Source: Pseudomonas leptonychotis (GTDB lineage: Bacteria; Pseudomonadota; Gammaproteobacteria; Pseudomonadales; Pseudomonadaceae). Taken from it: a DNA stretch of 64,000 bases. The stretch spans positions 1 through 64,000 of the forward strand of contig NZ_RFLV01000002.1 of NCBI RefSeq assembly GCF_004920405.1. The letters are read 5' to 3'. Shown here piece after piece: positions 1 through 10,234 of this stretch. The position numbers and the translations under genes were made by a program. The notes beneath the pieces were generated by a model. It was not told the origin of the DNA, ran no database searches, and worked only from the letters and a program-made list of their open reading frames with translations. Each line of letters starts with the position of its first letter. The stretch's first letter is position 1.

Positions 1-3000
1 AGTTTAATAGCGTGTTTGGTGCAGACGGTGCAGCAGCCGGTGATGCCGGCACGGTGTACAGCTTGGCGCTTAGCGGTGCCAATGTACCGAGTGGTTTGTT
101 TGCGGTGGACGCGAGCGCGCCGCTGGGTAAAGGCGAGCAGATCGTCCTGAATCAAGTGGGCAACGTGGTCACTGGCAGCGCCGGTGGCGTTGCGTATTTC
201 ACCCTGACCATCAACCCGGTTACCGGCGCGGTGACCCTGGGACTGCTGGACAATATCTGGCACGCGGACACCAGCAATGCGGATGACAGCCAGTTGCTGA
301 GCTTGGCTGAGGGCGCACTGCTGCTGACCCAGACCGTCACCGACGGTGATGGCGACAGCGACAGTGTCTCGATTGACCTGGGCGCCGCCGGTGCCTTTAG
401 CTTTGAAGATGATGGCCCAACCGGCGGCAGTGTTGTTGCTGCGGTCGTTCTGGATGATGAAGGCCTTGCCGGCGGCATTAATGGCGGCCCAGGCGATGTC
501 GCGGGTGCTGCGACCAGCACCAGTGGGAATTTGGCATTTAATGCCGGTGCTGATGGTCTCAAATCCATCGCGCTTAGCGGTCCGCTGAGTCTGGGGTCGG
601 AGGCCGTGACATCCAACTGGGATGCATCAACCAATACCCTGACCATCAGTTCTGTCCGCGGTGCATTGCTGACGGTGGTGCTCACTGATCCAGCCTCTGG
701 CGCCTACACCATCAATCTGTTGCAACCGCTGATGCATCCGGTCAGTGGCACCGAAGACGATATCACGCTGAACATCGGCTACACGGTGACTGACGGGGAT
801 AACGACTCGGCCACGGGCTCGTTGGTCGTGACGATTGATGACGATACCCCGACCATTCAGGCCGGGAATATTGGAGTGACCTCCTTTGTCACCTTCCAGG
901 GCTCCGATGCTGGCTTCAGCAACTCCTATGGCTATTACAACAAGGCGCCAGATGGCTCACCAATAGACGGCAAAGTGATTTGGGCCAATGTGCATGCTCA
1001 ATCTGTTGGCGATGTGGGTGATCTCAGTGGCCTAGACCCAGCTAATACGGGCTTCTTTATCATCCCTAACGGCGGGGCCAATGCCGGCCTGGCTAATGGC
1101 TCTGTCGTGACCTTCGAGCTTGTCGCGGGTCAGTGGCAGGCCAAGCTGGGTGGTGTGCCGTTGGTGGGGGCTGATGGCGCCAATGTGCTGTTCAGTGATG
1201 CCAGCTTGAACCCTGGTGGCTCGCACCTGCAGGACACCGGTAGCGCGGGTAATCAGAACTGGGAAGACAAAACTCTCACCTCGGACTACGACTACAACGA
1301 TGTCAGCGCCAATGTCACCTGGGGTTCAGCGCTGCAGGTTGATGAGTCGGCCTTCCATATTGATGCAACGGCTAACTTCAGTGGTGTGTTCAATGTGCAA
1401 CCGGGTGCCGATGGTCTGCAAAGCTTGACCTACAACCTGAGTGTGCAGAACGCCAACTCGGGCCTGGTCGATACCGAAACCAACCAGGCGGTGATCCTCA
1501 GCTTCAATGCGGGGGTTATTGAAGGCCGCACCTCTGGCACAAACCAATTGGTATTTACCCTGAGCGTCGATGCAGCAGGCACCGTTACTCTCGATCAGAT
1601 TCGCTCCATCGTTCACCCTACCGGCGACCCAGACGAAGCCAAGTTCTTGGGCGCGGGGCATATCAGCTTGAATGCCGTCGTGACCGATGGGGATGGTGAT
1701 CAGGCCAGCGCCAGCCTTGATATCGGTACAGTCATCAGTTTCAAAGATGACGGCCCAAGTGTGCTACCGAATGCCCTGGTGCAACTGGACGACGATGCTC
1801 TGGCCAACGGCATTCCGGGGGGCGTGGGTGACGATGCGGATTCGATCAACGCCAGCGGCACGCTGGGCCACAGCTTCGGTGCGGATGGTGCGGGTAGCCT
1901 GCAGTGGCTGACCACTGGTGCTCCAGCCGGCTTCACCTATCAAACTTCAGGCAGCTCACTGCTGGTCAAGCAGGGAGCCACCCTCGTTTTGACTGTGACG
2001 CTTAATCAATCGACCGGCGCATACACAGTTACCCAAAATGCGCCTATCCAACATGCCACGGCTGATCAGGAGAACAACCAAGCCTTTACCCTGAGCTATC
2101 AGGTGACTGATAAGGATGGAGACAGCGCCACTGGCACCTTATCGCTCAATATTGACGATGACACCCCGCAAGCCCAAGACGACACTGCCACAGTACAAGC
2201 CTCGCAAGGTAAGGACTTCAATGTAGCCTTTGTGCTGGATTTCAGTGGCAGCATTGATAACACCGAGCTGAACACCATGCTGCAGGCCGTACGTGCTGCC
2301 GGGCAGGCATTGTTCAATGGCACCACAGGCGATGTGACGATCAAGGTCGTGGCCTTCTCCGGCACGGCGACTTCCTACGCCGCTGTTACCGACTATGCCG
2401 CTTTCTCGACTCTGATTGGCAGCCTCAACCCGGCTGAGACTGGAACTCGTCCGTTCAATGGGCAAACGGACTTTACTGCAGCGATTCAGGAAACCATGGG
2501 GGCCTACACCCCGGTAGCAGGGGCAAGCAACCAGGTGTTCTTTATCAGTGACGGTAACCCCAATGAGCAAACTGGCTCGGGTGGCAACTCGCTGAGCGAT
2601 GCAACGGCTACAGCTTGGAGTGCCTTCGTTAATGGCTCTGTGGGTGTGAGCGTCACCGCTATCGGTGTAGGCAATGGCATCAATACCGCTCGCTTGCAGG
2701 ATGTGGATCTGGATGGCGTTGGTGCGCCTATTCTGGTTGGCGACTTCAATGGGCTGGTCGACACCCTGTTGGGCCAGATTGGCGCTCTGGTTAGCGGCAA
2801 TGTGCTGCTGGGCAGTGACGGCGTTGCTGGTGGCGGTGATGACGATGCCTTTGGCGCGGACGGCCCTGGTTATATCCAGTCCATCGTGATCAACGGCATT
2901 ACCTATGTATGGGATGGCGCGGGCACTATCGATCCGAGCTCCGGGCCGAATATTGCCGGTAGCCAGCTGAGCAATATCACCACAGCTGAAGGCGGTAAGC

Positions 3001-6000
3001 TGAGCTTCAACTTCAGTACCGGGGCGTGGACCTATCAAGCGCCCTCAAATGTCGTCGGTGATAAAACCGAGACCTTCACCTACACCATCGTCGACAAAGA
3101 TGGCGATCCATCCAGCGCTAACCTAACGGTATATGTTGAAGACACCAGTCCGATCATTGCGATGGTTGATGAGGATGAGTTGCCTGGTGGTATCACTGAC
3201 AACGATTCGGTTAATACCGTAGCAACTGGCAGCCTCAGTAACTTGATCGTTGGCCCAGCAGTCTCTGCGCAGTTCAGTTTGTCTGCCGACACCAGCGGGT
3301 TGAGCGGTGCGTCTTCCGGCGGTGCTCCGTTGGTGTATAGCGTGGTCGGTAATCTGCTGACAGCGAAAGCCGGTGCTGCTGGTCCTGTTGTGTTCACGCT
3401 AGAGGTGCAAAGCAATGGTGACTATACCTTCACCTTGCTAAAAGCTCTGGATCACCCGCTGGGCAATGGCGATGACAATGAACTGCTGGTCATGGACTTT
3501 GCCAGCATCATTTTGGCCAGCAACGGCAGTAACCCTCTGCCTTTGGCTGGACAGTTCTTGGTTCAAATCGAGGACGATGTTCCTACCACGGGCGTCAATG
3601 CACCTGTGCAATTGGACGACGATGCGCTGGCCAATGGCATTCCTGGAGGAGTAGGTGACGACGCAGACTCGATAAACGCCAGCGGTATCCTGAGTCACAA
3701 CTTCGGTGCCGATGGTGCAGGAAGCGTGCAATGGCTAACCACAGGTGCTCCGGGCGGCTTCACTTACGAGGCGGGTCCTGGTGGCTCGCTGCTGGTCAAG
3801 CAGGGTGGCGTAACTGTACTGACGGTGTCTCTCAACAGCGCTACTGGAGCCTATGGAGTTGTCCAGAATGCGCCGATTCAACACGCCACCGGTAATCAGG
3901 AGAACAATCAGGCCTTTACCCTGAGTTATCAGGTCACTGACAAAGATGGCGACAAGGCCACAGGCACCTTATCAATCAATGTCGACGACGATACGCCGCT
4001 GGCCAAGGACGATACCGCCGATGTGGTGGAAGGCCGCGGACAGGACTTCAACGTAGCCTTTGTACTGGACTCCAGCGGCAGCATCAGTAACAGCGAGTTC
4101 AGCACCATGATGAGTGCCGTGAAAGCGGCAGGACAGGCGTTGTACGCCGGTACTGATGGTGATGTGAAAGTAACGGTCGTGGCGTTCTCGTCGACTTCGC
4201 TGGCCTATCCATCGGTCACTACGTTGGCGTCTTTCAACGCCCTGATTGACAGCATCATTGCCAGTCGGCCGTTCAGCGGGCAGACCGATTTCACGGATGC
4301 GATCGAAGAAACCATGGCGGTTTACAGTCCGATACTTGGTTGGAGCAATCAGGTATTTTTCATCAGTGACGGTAATCCAAATCAGCAAACCGGCCCAGGT
4401 GGCACCTCGCTGACCACAGCCACTGCCACGGCCTGGAACAGCTTTGTCGACAATAACGGTATCAATGTCACCACCATTGGCGTTGGTGACGGCATTAATG
4501 CAGCTCGGCTGCAGGATGTTGATGTTGATGGCAGTGGTTCCCCCATCCTGATCAGCAACTTCAATGGGTTGATTGATACCCTGCTTAGCCAGTTGGTCGG
4601 TGGCCGTGTCAGCGGCAACGTGTTGTTGGGTAGCGATAATGCAGTCGGCGGCGGTGACGACGATAGCTTCGGGGCGGATGGCCCAGGGTATATCCAATCT
4701 ATTGTCATCAATGGGGCGACTTACACTTGGAATGGAGTCGGAACTATCAGCGTGAGTGCCGGCGGCACTATCGTCGGTAGCCAGCTGACGGACGTAGCCA
4801 CAGGCCTGGGCGGCAAGCTGAGTTTTAATTTCGCTACTGGCGCTTGGAATTATGTGGCGCCGTCGAGTGTGGCAGCCGACACGAGCGAGAGTTTTGGCTA
4901 CACCATCGTCGACAAGGATGGCGACCCTTCCAGTGCTTCTCTGACCATCAATATTGAGGATGCCTCTCCGGTTATCGGTCGGGTGGACGAGGACGAGCTA
5001 CCTGGCGGCATCACCGATGGTGACAGCGTGAATACTGTTGCCACTGGCAGTCTGGTTGATTTGCTGGTGGGGACCAACAGCGGGCAGTTCAGCCTGAATA
5101 CCTCGCCCGCTATCATGCCGACAATAACCTCAGGCGGTGTCGCGGTCACTTATAGCTTCTCCGGTGACACCATGACCGCCAAGGCTGGTAGTACTGATGT
5201 GTTCACCCTCAAAGTGCTGAGCGATGGTACTTATACCTTCACGCTGCTGGGGCCACTGGATCACCCTAACGCTGGCACTAACGACAACGAAATTCTCACA
5301 CTGAATCTGACCAATGCAATCAAGGCCAGCAATGGTGTGAATCCGTTACCGATTGCCGGCGATCTGCTGATCCAGGTTGAGGACGATGTACCTATCGCCT
5401 TTACCCCTGTGACTGCATTGCTGGTGGATCAGGTCAGTGAAATCCGTTCCATTACTGCGGATCTGCGCTTTGAAGCTTCGGCGGGTGCGGATGGCCCGGA
5501 TCAGGTTAATTTCTCCATCGTGCAAGGCGCTGCTGCGCGGGATGCCAGTGGTAATCTGCTGAGCCTCAACGGTCAACAGCTGTACCTGTTCTATGGCAGC
5601 GATCAGTCGATTATCGAAGCCAAGACCAGTGCCAGTGGAACCCTCGGTTATCGCATCGATATGGATGCATCGACCGATAGCTACACGCTGACCACCTATG
5701 GTCCGATTGCCAATGGCACAGAAGTATCTGCCACCAATCTGACCGGTGTCGGTGGCGGTAACAGCGCCTTTAAAGGATTGATTGACATGGGGGGCACAAC
5801 ATTTGATGCCCTGCTGTCGAGCACTGCAGGACAGAGCATCAATACCAACAGTACTGAAATCGGGATTAGTGATGGCAACAGCATCAAGAATGGCGAGCAG
5901 CTGCGTATCGATCTGGTCAACGGCCTGGCCACGGGAGGTGCCAATGGCACCGGTTTCACCTACACCAGCCACAACACCACCAATCGCTTTGCGCAGAAAG

Positions 6001-6974
6001 TTGCCTGGGTCAGCCCGAGCGGTGCAGGTACCGCAACCTTCGTGATCGCGGTGCTGTTGGCCGACAATGACTACAGCTTTATTGGCGATGCTTCAGGTGA
6101 AACGACTCGTAACCTGGCTACCAGCAATATCCGCATTTACGCCATTGAAGGTGGCTTAGAAGTGGACAAAACCAGTCAGGTTACCCTCACTGATCTGGGC
6201 AACTCGATTCGTGTGACGGGTATGCAGGAAGGGTGGTGGTACGAAGTCAGCTCTGCCAGTAACTTCAGTGCTGTGCAGGTTGATGGCGGTAACGGGCAAA
6301 CCTTCAAGTTGGGCCTCTTCGAATATGACCAGGCAAGCACCGGGCAACCCATTAGTCTTTCTCACAACATCGTAGGTATTGATGGGGACGGAGACAGCGT
6401 AAGCAGTGTGCTGAGCGCCATGTTGATTCCTGGCTCGCTGTCGGTGGATGGTACTGCCGGTGTGGATAACCTGGTTGGTACCGCTGGCGTCGACTACCTC
6501 TTCGGCTTGGGTGGTGACGACACGCTCAGTGGTTTGGCTGGCAACGATGTGCTGTCCGGTGGCGATGGCAATGACATCCTTATCGGTGGGCTAGGGAACG
6601 ATATTCTCTCTGGTGGGGCGGGTGCGGATATCTTCCGCTGGTTATCAACCGATACTACAGGTGCTGATAAAGTGCTCGACTTCAAACCCAGTGAGGGTGA
6701 CAAGTTGGATCTCACTCAGTTGCTGATTGGCGAGTCGTACAATGCCGGATCGCTAGATGACTTCCTTAGCTTCTCGGTAGTTGATAACAGCACCATTATT
6801 GCGGTTAGCCCTACAGCAGGCGGCGTTGCATCCACAACCATTGAGTTGACTGGGTTTAATGTGGCTGTTGAGTATGGTGTGACTCCGGGCGGTGGCGGCA
6901 TCATTTCTGGAGGTGCTGATACAGCCAGTGTCATCAATGGGCTGTTGGGAGACAACGCCTTGCAGGTCGTGTGA
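1..6974 (+). CDS. Giant RTX adhesin, type I-secreted, C-terminal portion (5' end outside window)
   Basis: The reading frame is open from base 3, so this is the 3' part of a larger gene; the GTG at 12 is not the start. The product is a repetitive, acidic, cysteine-poor surface protein of the LapA/BapA kind. Repeats end in DDDTP- or EDDVP-like linkers, as in T1SS-143-type adhesin repeats. A DUF4114-like segment (about 1030-1320) ends in [10 protein letters not shown]. Two von Willebrand A domains (about 2210-2790 and 4040-4600) show full MIDAS signatures: DFSGS and DSSGS, then GQTDFT, then ISDGNP. The last 180 residues carry about five RTX nonapeptides (about 6500-6640, LSGGDGNDI type), then a short C-terminal region expected to hold the secretion signal. 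The RTX repeats should bind calcium outside the cell. No type I secretion genes lie in the window. The family role is biofilm or surface attachment; the ligand is unknown. Confidence 0.9.
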   Translation, partial: FNSVFGADGAAAGDAGTVYSLALSGANVPSGLFAVDASAPLGKGEQIVLNQVGNVVTGSAGGVAYFTLTINPVTGAVTLGLLDNIWHADTSNADDSQLLSLAEGALLLTQTVTDGDGDSDSVSIDLGAAGAFSFEDDGPTGGSVVAAVVLDDEGLAGGINGGPGDVAGAATSTSGNLAFNAGADGLKSIALSGPLSLGSEAVTSNWDASTNTLTISSVRGALLTVVLTDPASGAYTINLLQPLMHPVSGTEDDITLNIGYTVTDGDNDSATGSLVVTIDDDTPTIQAGNIGVTSFVTFQGSDAGFSNSYGYYNKAPDGSPIDGKVIWANVHAQSVGDVGDLSGLDPANTGFFIIPNGGANAGLANGSVVTFELVAGQWQAKLGGVPLVGADGANVLFSDASLNPGGSHLQDTGSAGNQNWEDKTLTSDYDYNDVSANVTWGSALQVDESAFHIDATANFSGVFNVQPGADGLQSLTYNLSVQNANSGLVDTETNQAVILSFNAGVIEGRTSGTNQLVFTLSVDAAGTVTLDQIRSIVHPTGDPDEAKFLGAGHISLNAVVTDGDGDQASASLDIGTVISFKDDGPSVLPNALVQLDDDALANGIPGGVGDDADSINASGTLGHSFGADGAGSLQWLTTGAPAGFTYQTSGSSLLVKQGATLVLTVTLNQSTGAYTVTQNAPIQHATADQENNQAFTLSYQVTDKDGDSATGTLSLNIDDDTPQAQDDTATVQASQGKDFNVAFVLDFSGSIDNTELNTMLQAVRAAGQALFNGTTGDVTIKVVAFSGTATSYAAVTDYAAFSTLIGSLNPAETGTRPFNGQTDFTAAIQETMGAYTPVAGASNQVFFISDGNPNEQTGSGGNSLSDATATAWSAFVNGSVGVSVTAIGVGNGINTARLQDVDLDGVGAPILVGDFNGLVDTLLGQIGALVSGNVLLGSDGVAGGGDDDAFGADGPGYIQSIVINGITYVWDGAGTIDPSSGPNIAGSQLSNITTAEGGKLSFNFSTGAWTYQAPSNVVGDKTETFTYTIVDKDGDPSSANLTVYVEDTSPIIAMVDEDELPGGITDNDSVNTVATGSLSNLIVGPAVSAQFSLSADTSGLSGASSGGAPLVYSVVGNLLTAKAGAAGPVVFTLEVQSNGDYTFTLLKALDHPLGNGDDNELLVMDFASIILASNGSNPLPLAGQFLVQIEDDVPTTGVNAPVQLDDDALANGIPGGVGDDADSINASGILSHNFGADGAGSVQWLTTGAPGGFTYEAGPGGSLLVKQGGVTVLTVSLNSATGAYGVVQNAPIQHATGNQENNQAFTLSYQVTDKDGDKATGTLSINVDDDTPLAKDDTADVVEGRGQDFNVAFVLDSSGSISNSEFSTMMSAVKAAGQALYAGTDGDVKVTVVAFSSTSLAYPSVTTLASFNALIDSIIASRPFSGQTDFTDAIEETMAVYSPILGWSNQVFFISDGNPNQQTGPGGTSLTTATATAWNSFVDNNGINVTTIGVGDGINAARLQDVDVDGSGSPILISNFNGLIDTLLSQLVGGRVSGNVLLGSDNAVGGGDDDSFGADGPGYIQSIVINGATYTWNGVGTISVSAGGTIVGSQLTDVATGLGGKLSFNFATGAWNYVAPSSVAADTSESFGYTIVDKDGDPSSASLTINIEDASPVIGRVDEDELPGGITDGDSVNTVATGSLVDLLVGTNSGQFSLNTSPAIMPTITSGGVAVTYSFSGDTMTAKAGSTDVFTLKVLSDGTYTFTLLGPLDHPNAGTNDNEILTLNLTNAIKASNGVNPLPIAGDLLIQVEDDVPIAFTPVTALLVDQVSEIRSITADLRFEASAGADGPDQVNFSIVQGAAARDASGNLLSLNGQQLYLFYGSDQSIIEAKTSASGTLGYRIDMDASTDSYTLTTYGPIANGTEVSATNLTGVGGGNSAFKGLIDMGGTTFDALLSSTAGQSINTNSTEIGISDGNSIKNGEQLRIDLVNGLATGGANGTGFTYTSHNTTNRFAQKVAWVSPSGAGTATFVIAVLLADNDYSFIGDASGETTRNLATSNIRIYAIEGGLEVDKTSQVTLTDLGNSIRVTGMQEGWWYEVSSASNFSAVQVDGGNGQTFKLGLFEYDQASTGQPISLSHNIVGIDGDGDSVSSVLSAMLIPGSLSVDGTAGVDNLVGTAGVDYLFGLGGDDTLSGLAGNDVLSGGDGNDILIGGLGNDILSGGAGADIFRWLSTDTTGADKVLDFKPSEGDKLDLTQLLIGESYNAGSLDDFLSFSVVDNSTIIAVSPTAGGVASTTIELTGFNVAVEYGVTPGGGGIISGGADTASVINGLLGDNALQVV
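1779..5400 (+). repeat. Tandem duplication of a 1.83-kb unit inside the adhesin gene
   Basis: Unit A begins at 1779 and unit B at 3606, both with codons for [15 protein letters not shown], giving a period of 1827 bp (609 codons). Each unit runs in the same order: T1SS-143-like repeat, von Willebrand A domain, a [16 protein letters not shown] segment, then a [11 protein letters not shown] repeat. Unit B ends near 5400 at VEDDVPIAF. Many residues match between units but third codon positions often differ, so this is a diverged duplication and not an assembly artefact. Confidence 0.85.
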
Positions 6975-6996
6975 TGCCAGATTAGAAGGCACACTA

Positions 6997-7032
6997 AAGC
7001 CCGCAATCCTAATCAGATTGCGGGCTTTTTCT
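6997..7032 (+). terminator. Intrinsic terminator after the adhesin gene
   Basis: A 12-bp perfect stem (AAGCCCGCAATC at 6997-7008, GATTGCGGGCTT at 7016-7027) with a 7-base loop is followed by a T run. It lies 22 bp after the adhesin stop codon. Confidence 0.9.
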
Positions 7033-7077
7033 TACTCAGCTTCTTGGAGGCTTATTCGGATGGCGGCTATGTCGCGA

Positions 7078-7950
7078 TTACAGCTGTTGCAGATACCCCA
7101 CCACATCCGGCGCACCCGCCAGGCGTAGCCCTTCGCCCAGGGCCGTGGCTTCACTGGAGTGTTTGGGCAGCAGCAGAAACTCCGGTGAGCCTGGAGCCCC
7201 CATTAAAGAGAGGCGCGAGTAGGGCAGGCCGTTATCCAGCAGCAGCGCCATAAAAGCAGGGTCACTCCAAGCAGCATTGGGCATGCCCAGTACGTGATAG
7301 TGCTGCTGCAGGTTGCTGAGGCCTTGCTCGCTCAGGCGGTAGCTGCTGAGTTCAGCCGGTAGATTGACTTCAAGCTCACGTCGACGGGCATAAGCAATGG
7401 CGCAGGCGAAAGCCTCGCTATGGTGCTCGCCGGCCCAGAACACCCGATCACCACGCCAGCTGGCTTGACGCAGGGTAATGCGTTCACCTGCGAGAAAGCG
7501 CGGTAAGGCTTGGCTAATGGATTTAACGAAGTCTTTGTAGCTGATGATGCGTACCTGGCGGCACGGCTCGCTGGCGGCGAAAGCCTCGAAGCTGGCGTGG
7601 TTGGCTTGCAGAGGGTTACAGGTCGATAGGCCATCGATCATGCGCAGGTCGAACGATGCGAGTTGTTGTTCGTGCGCCTCAATAACGCCCACGAGCATGG
7701 CATGTGCCTGCGCTTTGTCTTCTTGAACTGGGCCGGAGAGTGCGCTGCGAGGTAAGTCTATAAGACGGTGTAGCTGTGGGCCGTCTTGCCAGCAGATGCT
7801 TGCACGCAAGTGTGGCAGCGGGTTGAACGGCAGGCGAAGCTGGCTGGCGCGTTCGAGTATCTGGCGTTGCCCACGGCCAATAAGGCCTAGCCGTTGCGCT
7901 AGGGCACCGATGCGTGAGCTGAGGGTAGAGGGCTGCTCAGACAGACTCAT
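7078..7950 (-). CDS. Conserved hypothetical protein, 290 aa
   Basis: I do not recognise this protein with confidence. It is a soluble-looking protein of 290 residues with no signal peptide or membrane segment, and a mixed alpha/beta composition. It ends in a stretch (MGAPGSPEFLLLPKHSSEATALGEG) that reads like a compact C-terminal domain. Its start at 7950 is divergent from the small DUF2835 gene at 8176, and it converges on the adhesin terminator. The position next to the DUF2835 gene and pyrD resembles that of uncharacterised Pseudomonas genes upstream of pyrD. No function is inferred. Confidence 0.7.
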   Translation of the reverse strand: MSLSEQPSTLSSRIGALAQRLGLIGRGQRQILERASQLRLPFNPLPHLRASICWQDGPQLHRLIDLPRSALSGPVQEDKAQAHAMLVGVIEAHEQQLASFDLRMIDGLSTCNPLQANHASFEAFAASEPCRQVRIISYKDFVKSISQALPRFLAGERITLRQASWRGDRVFWAGEHHSEAFACAIAYARRRELEVNLPAELSSYRLSEQGLSNLQQHYHVLGMPNAAWSDPAFMALLLDNGLPYSRLSLMGAPGSPEFLLLPKHSSEATALGEGLRLAGAPDVVGYLQQL

Positions 7951-8175
7951 GGCCAGGTACGAACTCCGAAATCACCATTGCCAGTTTGGCAGAGCCTGTT
8001 GGGCGCTGCACAGGCTTTATCGGCCGTATCGACAGGTTTTTTATGGCCTGTCATCCATGTCTGGCCACTCTCTGAGTCAGCACGACAGACGTTTAAAATG
8101 GCTGCTGCCCATTTTTTACCGGGCACGTGTGCGGTATATGGCAAGATTGATGCAGTCAGTTGCAAAGGTGCCTCC

Positions 8176-8397
8176 ATGCCCAGTTTGGTGTTTGATATCG
8201 CGTTACCGGCCGAGCGTTTACATGTCGTTTATCAGGGGCGCGCTAACCGGATATTAGTGCAAAGTCGCGATGGGCGGAGTGTCAGTGTGCCGGCCCACCA
8301 TTTTCGGCCATTTCTGACCCATGAAGGTGTTTATGGTTCCTTCGCGCTCGAGTTCAGCACAACTGGCGAATTACTCAGCTTGCGTCGCTTGGACTGA
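8176..8397 (+). CDS. DUF2835 family small protein, 73 aa
   Basis: This is a small protein of the gammaproteobacterial DUF2835 type. It has no signal peptide and is rich in basic residues and beta-prone segments ([19 protein letters not shown]). The ATG at 8176 is chosen because AGGTG lies 5 bp upstream and the product then has the usual family length of about 70 residues. The same frame is open further upstream to 7978, but that extension has no comparable ribosome binding site and would be unusual for the family. It lies in the same direction as pyrD, 80 bp ahead of it. The function is unknown. Confidence 0.8.
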   Translation: MPSLVFDIALPAERLHVVYQGRANRILVQSRDGRSVSVPAHHFRPFLTHEGVYGSFALEFSTTGELLSLRRLD

Positions 8398-8477
8398 TAC
8401 CGTCACGCGCCTCGCCTATCAGGTGCGCAGCCGGCTATAATCGCGGCCTTTGTAACTTTATCGAGCTAAGCCTGCCC

Positions 8478-9512
8478 ATGTATACCCTGGCCCGCGAGCT
8501 GCTGTTCAAACTTTCCCCTGAAGCCTCCCATGAACTGTCCATCGACCTGATCGGTGCCGGCGGTCGTTTGGGGCTTAACGGTTTACTGACTAAGAGCCCG
8601 TCTTCATTGCCAGTCAAGGTGATGGGGCTAGATTTCCCCAATCCGGTCGGGTTGGCTGCTGGGCTGGATAAGAACGGCGATGCTATCGATGGCTTTGCTC
8701 AATTGGGCTTTGGCTTTGTCGAGATTGGCACCGTGACGCCGCGTCCGCAGCCGGGTAACCCCAAGCCGCGTTTGTTCCGTCTGCCTGAGGCTGAGGCGAT
8801 CATCAATCGCATGGGCTTTAACAACCACGGCGTTGATCACCTGCTGGCTCGCGTACAAGCCGCCAAATACAAGGGCGTGCTGGGTATCAACATCGGCAAA
8901 AACTTCGATACCCCGGTCGAGAATGCAGTGGATGATTATCTGCTGTGCCTGGACAAGGTCTATCAACACGCCAGCTATGTGACGGTCAACGTCAGCTCGC
9001 CAAATACTCCAGGGCTGCGCAGCCTGCAGTTTGGGGACTCGCTCAAGCAATTGCTTGAAGCCCTGCGCCAGCGTCAAGAAGACTTGGCTGCGCAGCATGG
9101 CAAGCGTGTACCGCTGGCGATCAAAATTGCGCCGGACATGAGCGATGAAGAAACCATCGAAGTCGCCAATGCGCTGGTTGAAGCCGGCATGGATGCGGTG
9201 ATCGCCACCAACACCACGCTGAGCCGTGAAGGTGTGCATGGTCTGGAGTGTGCCGATGAAGCCGGTGGGTTGTCTGGCGCGCCGGTGCGTGACAAAAGCA
9301 GCCATATTGTCCAGGTACTGGCCAGCGAGCTGAAAGGCCGTTTGCCGATTATTGCGGTGGGCGGGATTACCGAAGGCAAGCATGCGGCCGAGAAGGTCGC
9401 GGCCGGTGCCAGCTTGGTGCAGATTTATTCGGGGTTTATTTACAAAGGGCCGGCGTTGATTCGCGAAGCGGTCGATGCCATCGCCGCGTTACCGCATAAA
9501 GTGCAGAGATAA
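8478..9512 (+). CDS. pyrD: Dihydroorotate dehydrogenase (quinone), class 2
   Basis: The enzyme oxidises dihydroorotate to orotate in pyrimidine synthesis, passing electrons through FMN to membrane quinone. The N-terminal helical extension ([20 protein letters not shown]) is the membrane-associating part that marks class 2 enzymes. The FMN barrel follows: [32 protein letters not shown], then [12 protein letters not shown] with the class 2 catalytic serine, and the phosphate-binding end IAVGGITEG and [16 protein letters not shown]. The length of 344 residues is normal. A TATAAT sequence at 8436-8441 may be its -10 element, though no good -35 is visible. It converges with rmf. Confidence 0.97.
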   Translation: MYTLARELLFKLSPEASHELSIDLIGAGGRLGLNGLLTKSPSSLPVKVMGLDFPNPVGLAAGLDKNGDAIDGFAQLGFGFVEIGTVTPRPQPGNPKPRLFRLPEAEAIINRMGFNNHGVDHLLARVQAAKYKGVLGINIGKNFDTPVENAVDDYLLCLDKVYQHASYVTVNVSSPNTPGLRSLQFGDSLKQLLEALRQRQEDLAAQHGKRVPLAIKIAPDMSDEETIEVANALVEAGMDAVIATNTTLSREGVHGLECADEAGGLSGAPVRDKSSHIVQVLASELKGRLPIIAVGGITEGKHAAEKVAAGASLVQIYSGFIYKGPALIREAVDAIAALPHKVQR

Positions 9513-9534
9513 AAAGGGCTCCCTGAAGGAGCCC
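9511..9534 (-). terminator. Intrinsic terminator of rmf, overlapping the pyrD stop codon
   Basis: A GGGCTCC/GGAGCCC stem (9516-9522 with 9528-9534) is followed on the minus strand by five T residues (9511-9515). The T run is on the rmf side only, so it should terminate minus-strand transcription. It overlaps the last bases of the convergent pyrD. Confidence 0.75.
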
Positions 9535-9593
9535 CTGGGCTCGCGCCCGCCGCTCGGATGGAGCGTGCTTGGTGAAGTCGGTAGGTTCCTGAA

Positions 9594-9809
9594 TCAGCCG
9601 ACAGCGTGAAGTTCGTTGAGTCGATGGATACCGGCGGTGCCGGTCATGCCGTCCCAGTTGTCACCGCGTCCTTCGCGCCAGCCGTTCAACCAGGCTTGGC
9701 GGACTGAGGGGAGGGTAAATGGACAAAGCTCGCGGGATTTACCACTGATGCCGTATTGATAGCCGCGCAAAAAAGCTCTTTCTAATGGATCACGCTTAAG
9801 TCTTCTCAT
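9594..9809 (-). CDS. rmf: Ribosome modulation factor
   Basis: Rmf is a small basic protein that binds 30S subunits in stationary phase and drives formation of inactive 100S ribosome dimers. The 71-residue product shows the family pattern: RRLKRDPLERAFLRGYQYG near the N terminus, then CPFTLPSVRQAWLNGWREGR. Adjacency to pyrD on the opposite strand matches other pseudomonads. The upstream region (9810-9900) holds two small hairpins that would lie in the mRNA leader; rmf is known to be growth-phase regulated, but I see no specific operator. Confidence 0.95.
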   Translation of the reverse strand: MRRLKRDPLERAFLRGYQYGISGKSRELCPFTLPSVRQAWLNGWREGRGDNWDGMTGTAGIHRLNELHAVG

Positions 9810-10234
9810 AGGGTGAAGCCCTCAATGTTGACTGTTATGTCCCTTAGACCTTGTCGCAAGGTCAGGCAGAAATGGTCTGCCTTGTGGAGTCCGCTGCCGG
9901 CGTCGCGAGCCTCCTTGCCAGCACCGTTGCAGTGATGGCCTGAGGTGATTTCTAACCAATGCGCGGGTGGCTGTGAATGACCGTTTTGTCATAAGCCCGT
10001 AACCTTTTTGCGGGTCAGGCCATAAGGGCCTTGGTAACCACTCAGGTTTCTTGCTGTAGCGCCTATGCTGTGGGCGTATGTACTGGGTGTGCTGGTGTTT
10101 TGCTATCGCGAATGAATTGCGATTGAGACTGTTGTTTATTCCGACGAAGGGTCGCGTTACGAGGCTTCGTCACTTATTTTGGCTGTGCGGATTTATCCAT
10201 GCGGCGCTTTTTGCCTTAGGCACTGGAAACTCTC
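9810..10234. other. Gene-free divergent region between rmf and rlmL
   Basis: No supported gene lies in these 425 bases. On the rmf side there are two adjacent hairpins, GACCTTG/CAAGGTC (9847-9863) and GGCAGA/TCTGCC (9865-9881), which would fold in the rmf leader. The promoters of rmf and rlmL must lie here, but I cannot assign -10 and -35 elements with confidence. A short plus-strand frame (10078-10296) runs into rlmL out of frame and is not credible. Confidence 0.6.

Noticed and set aside
2139..3038. Minus-strand open frames within the adhesin gene
   Set aside because: The two similar antisense frames (2139-3038 and 3972-4697) simply reflect the duplicated adhesin units on the other strand.
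1..5400. CRISPR-like array in the repetitive first 5 kb
   Set aside because: The repeats are long, protein-coding and in frame; there are no short identical repeats with unique spacers and no cas genes.
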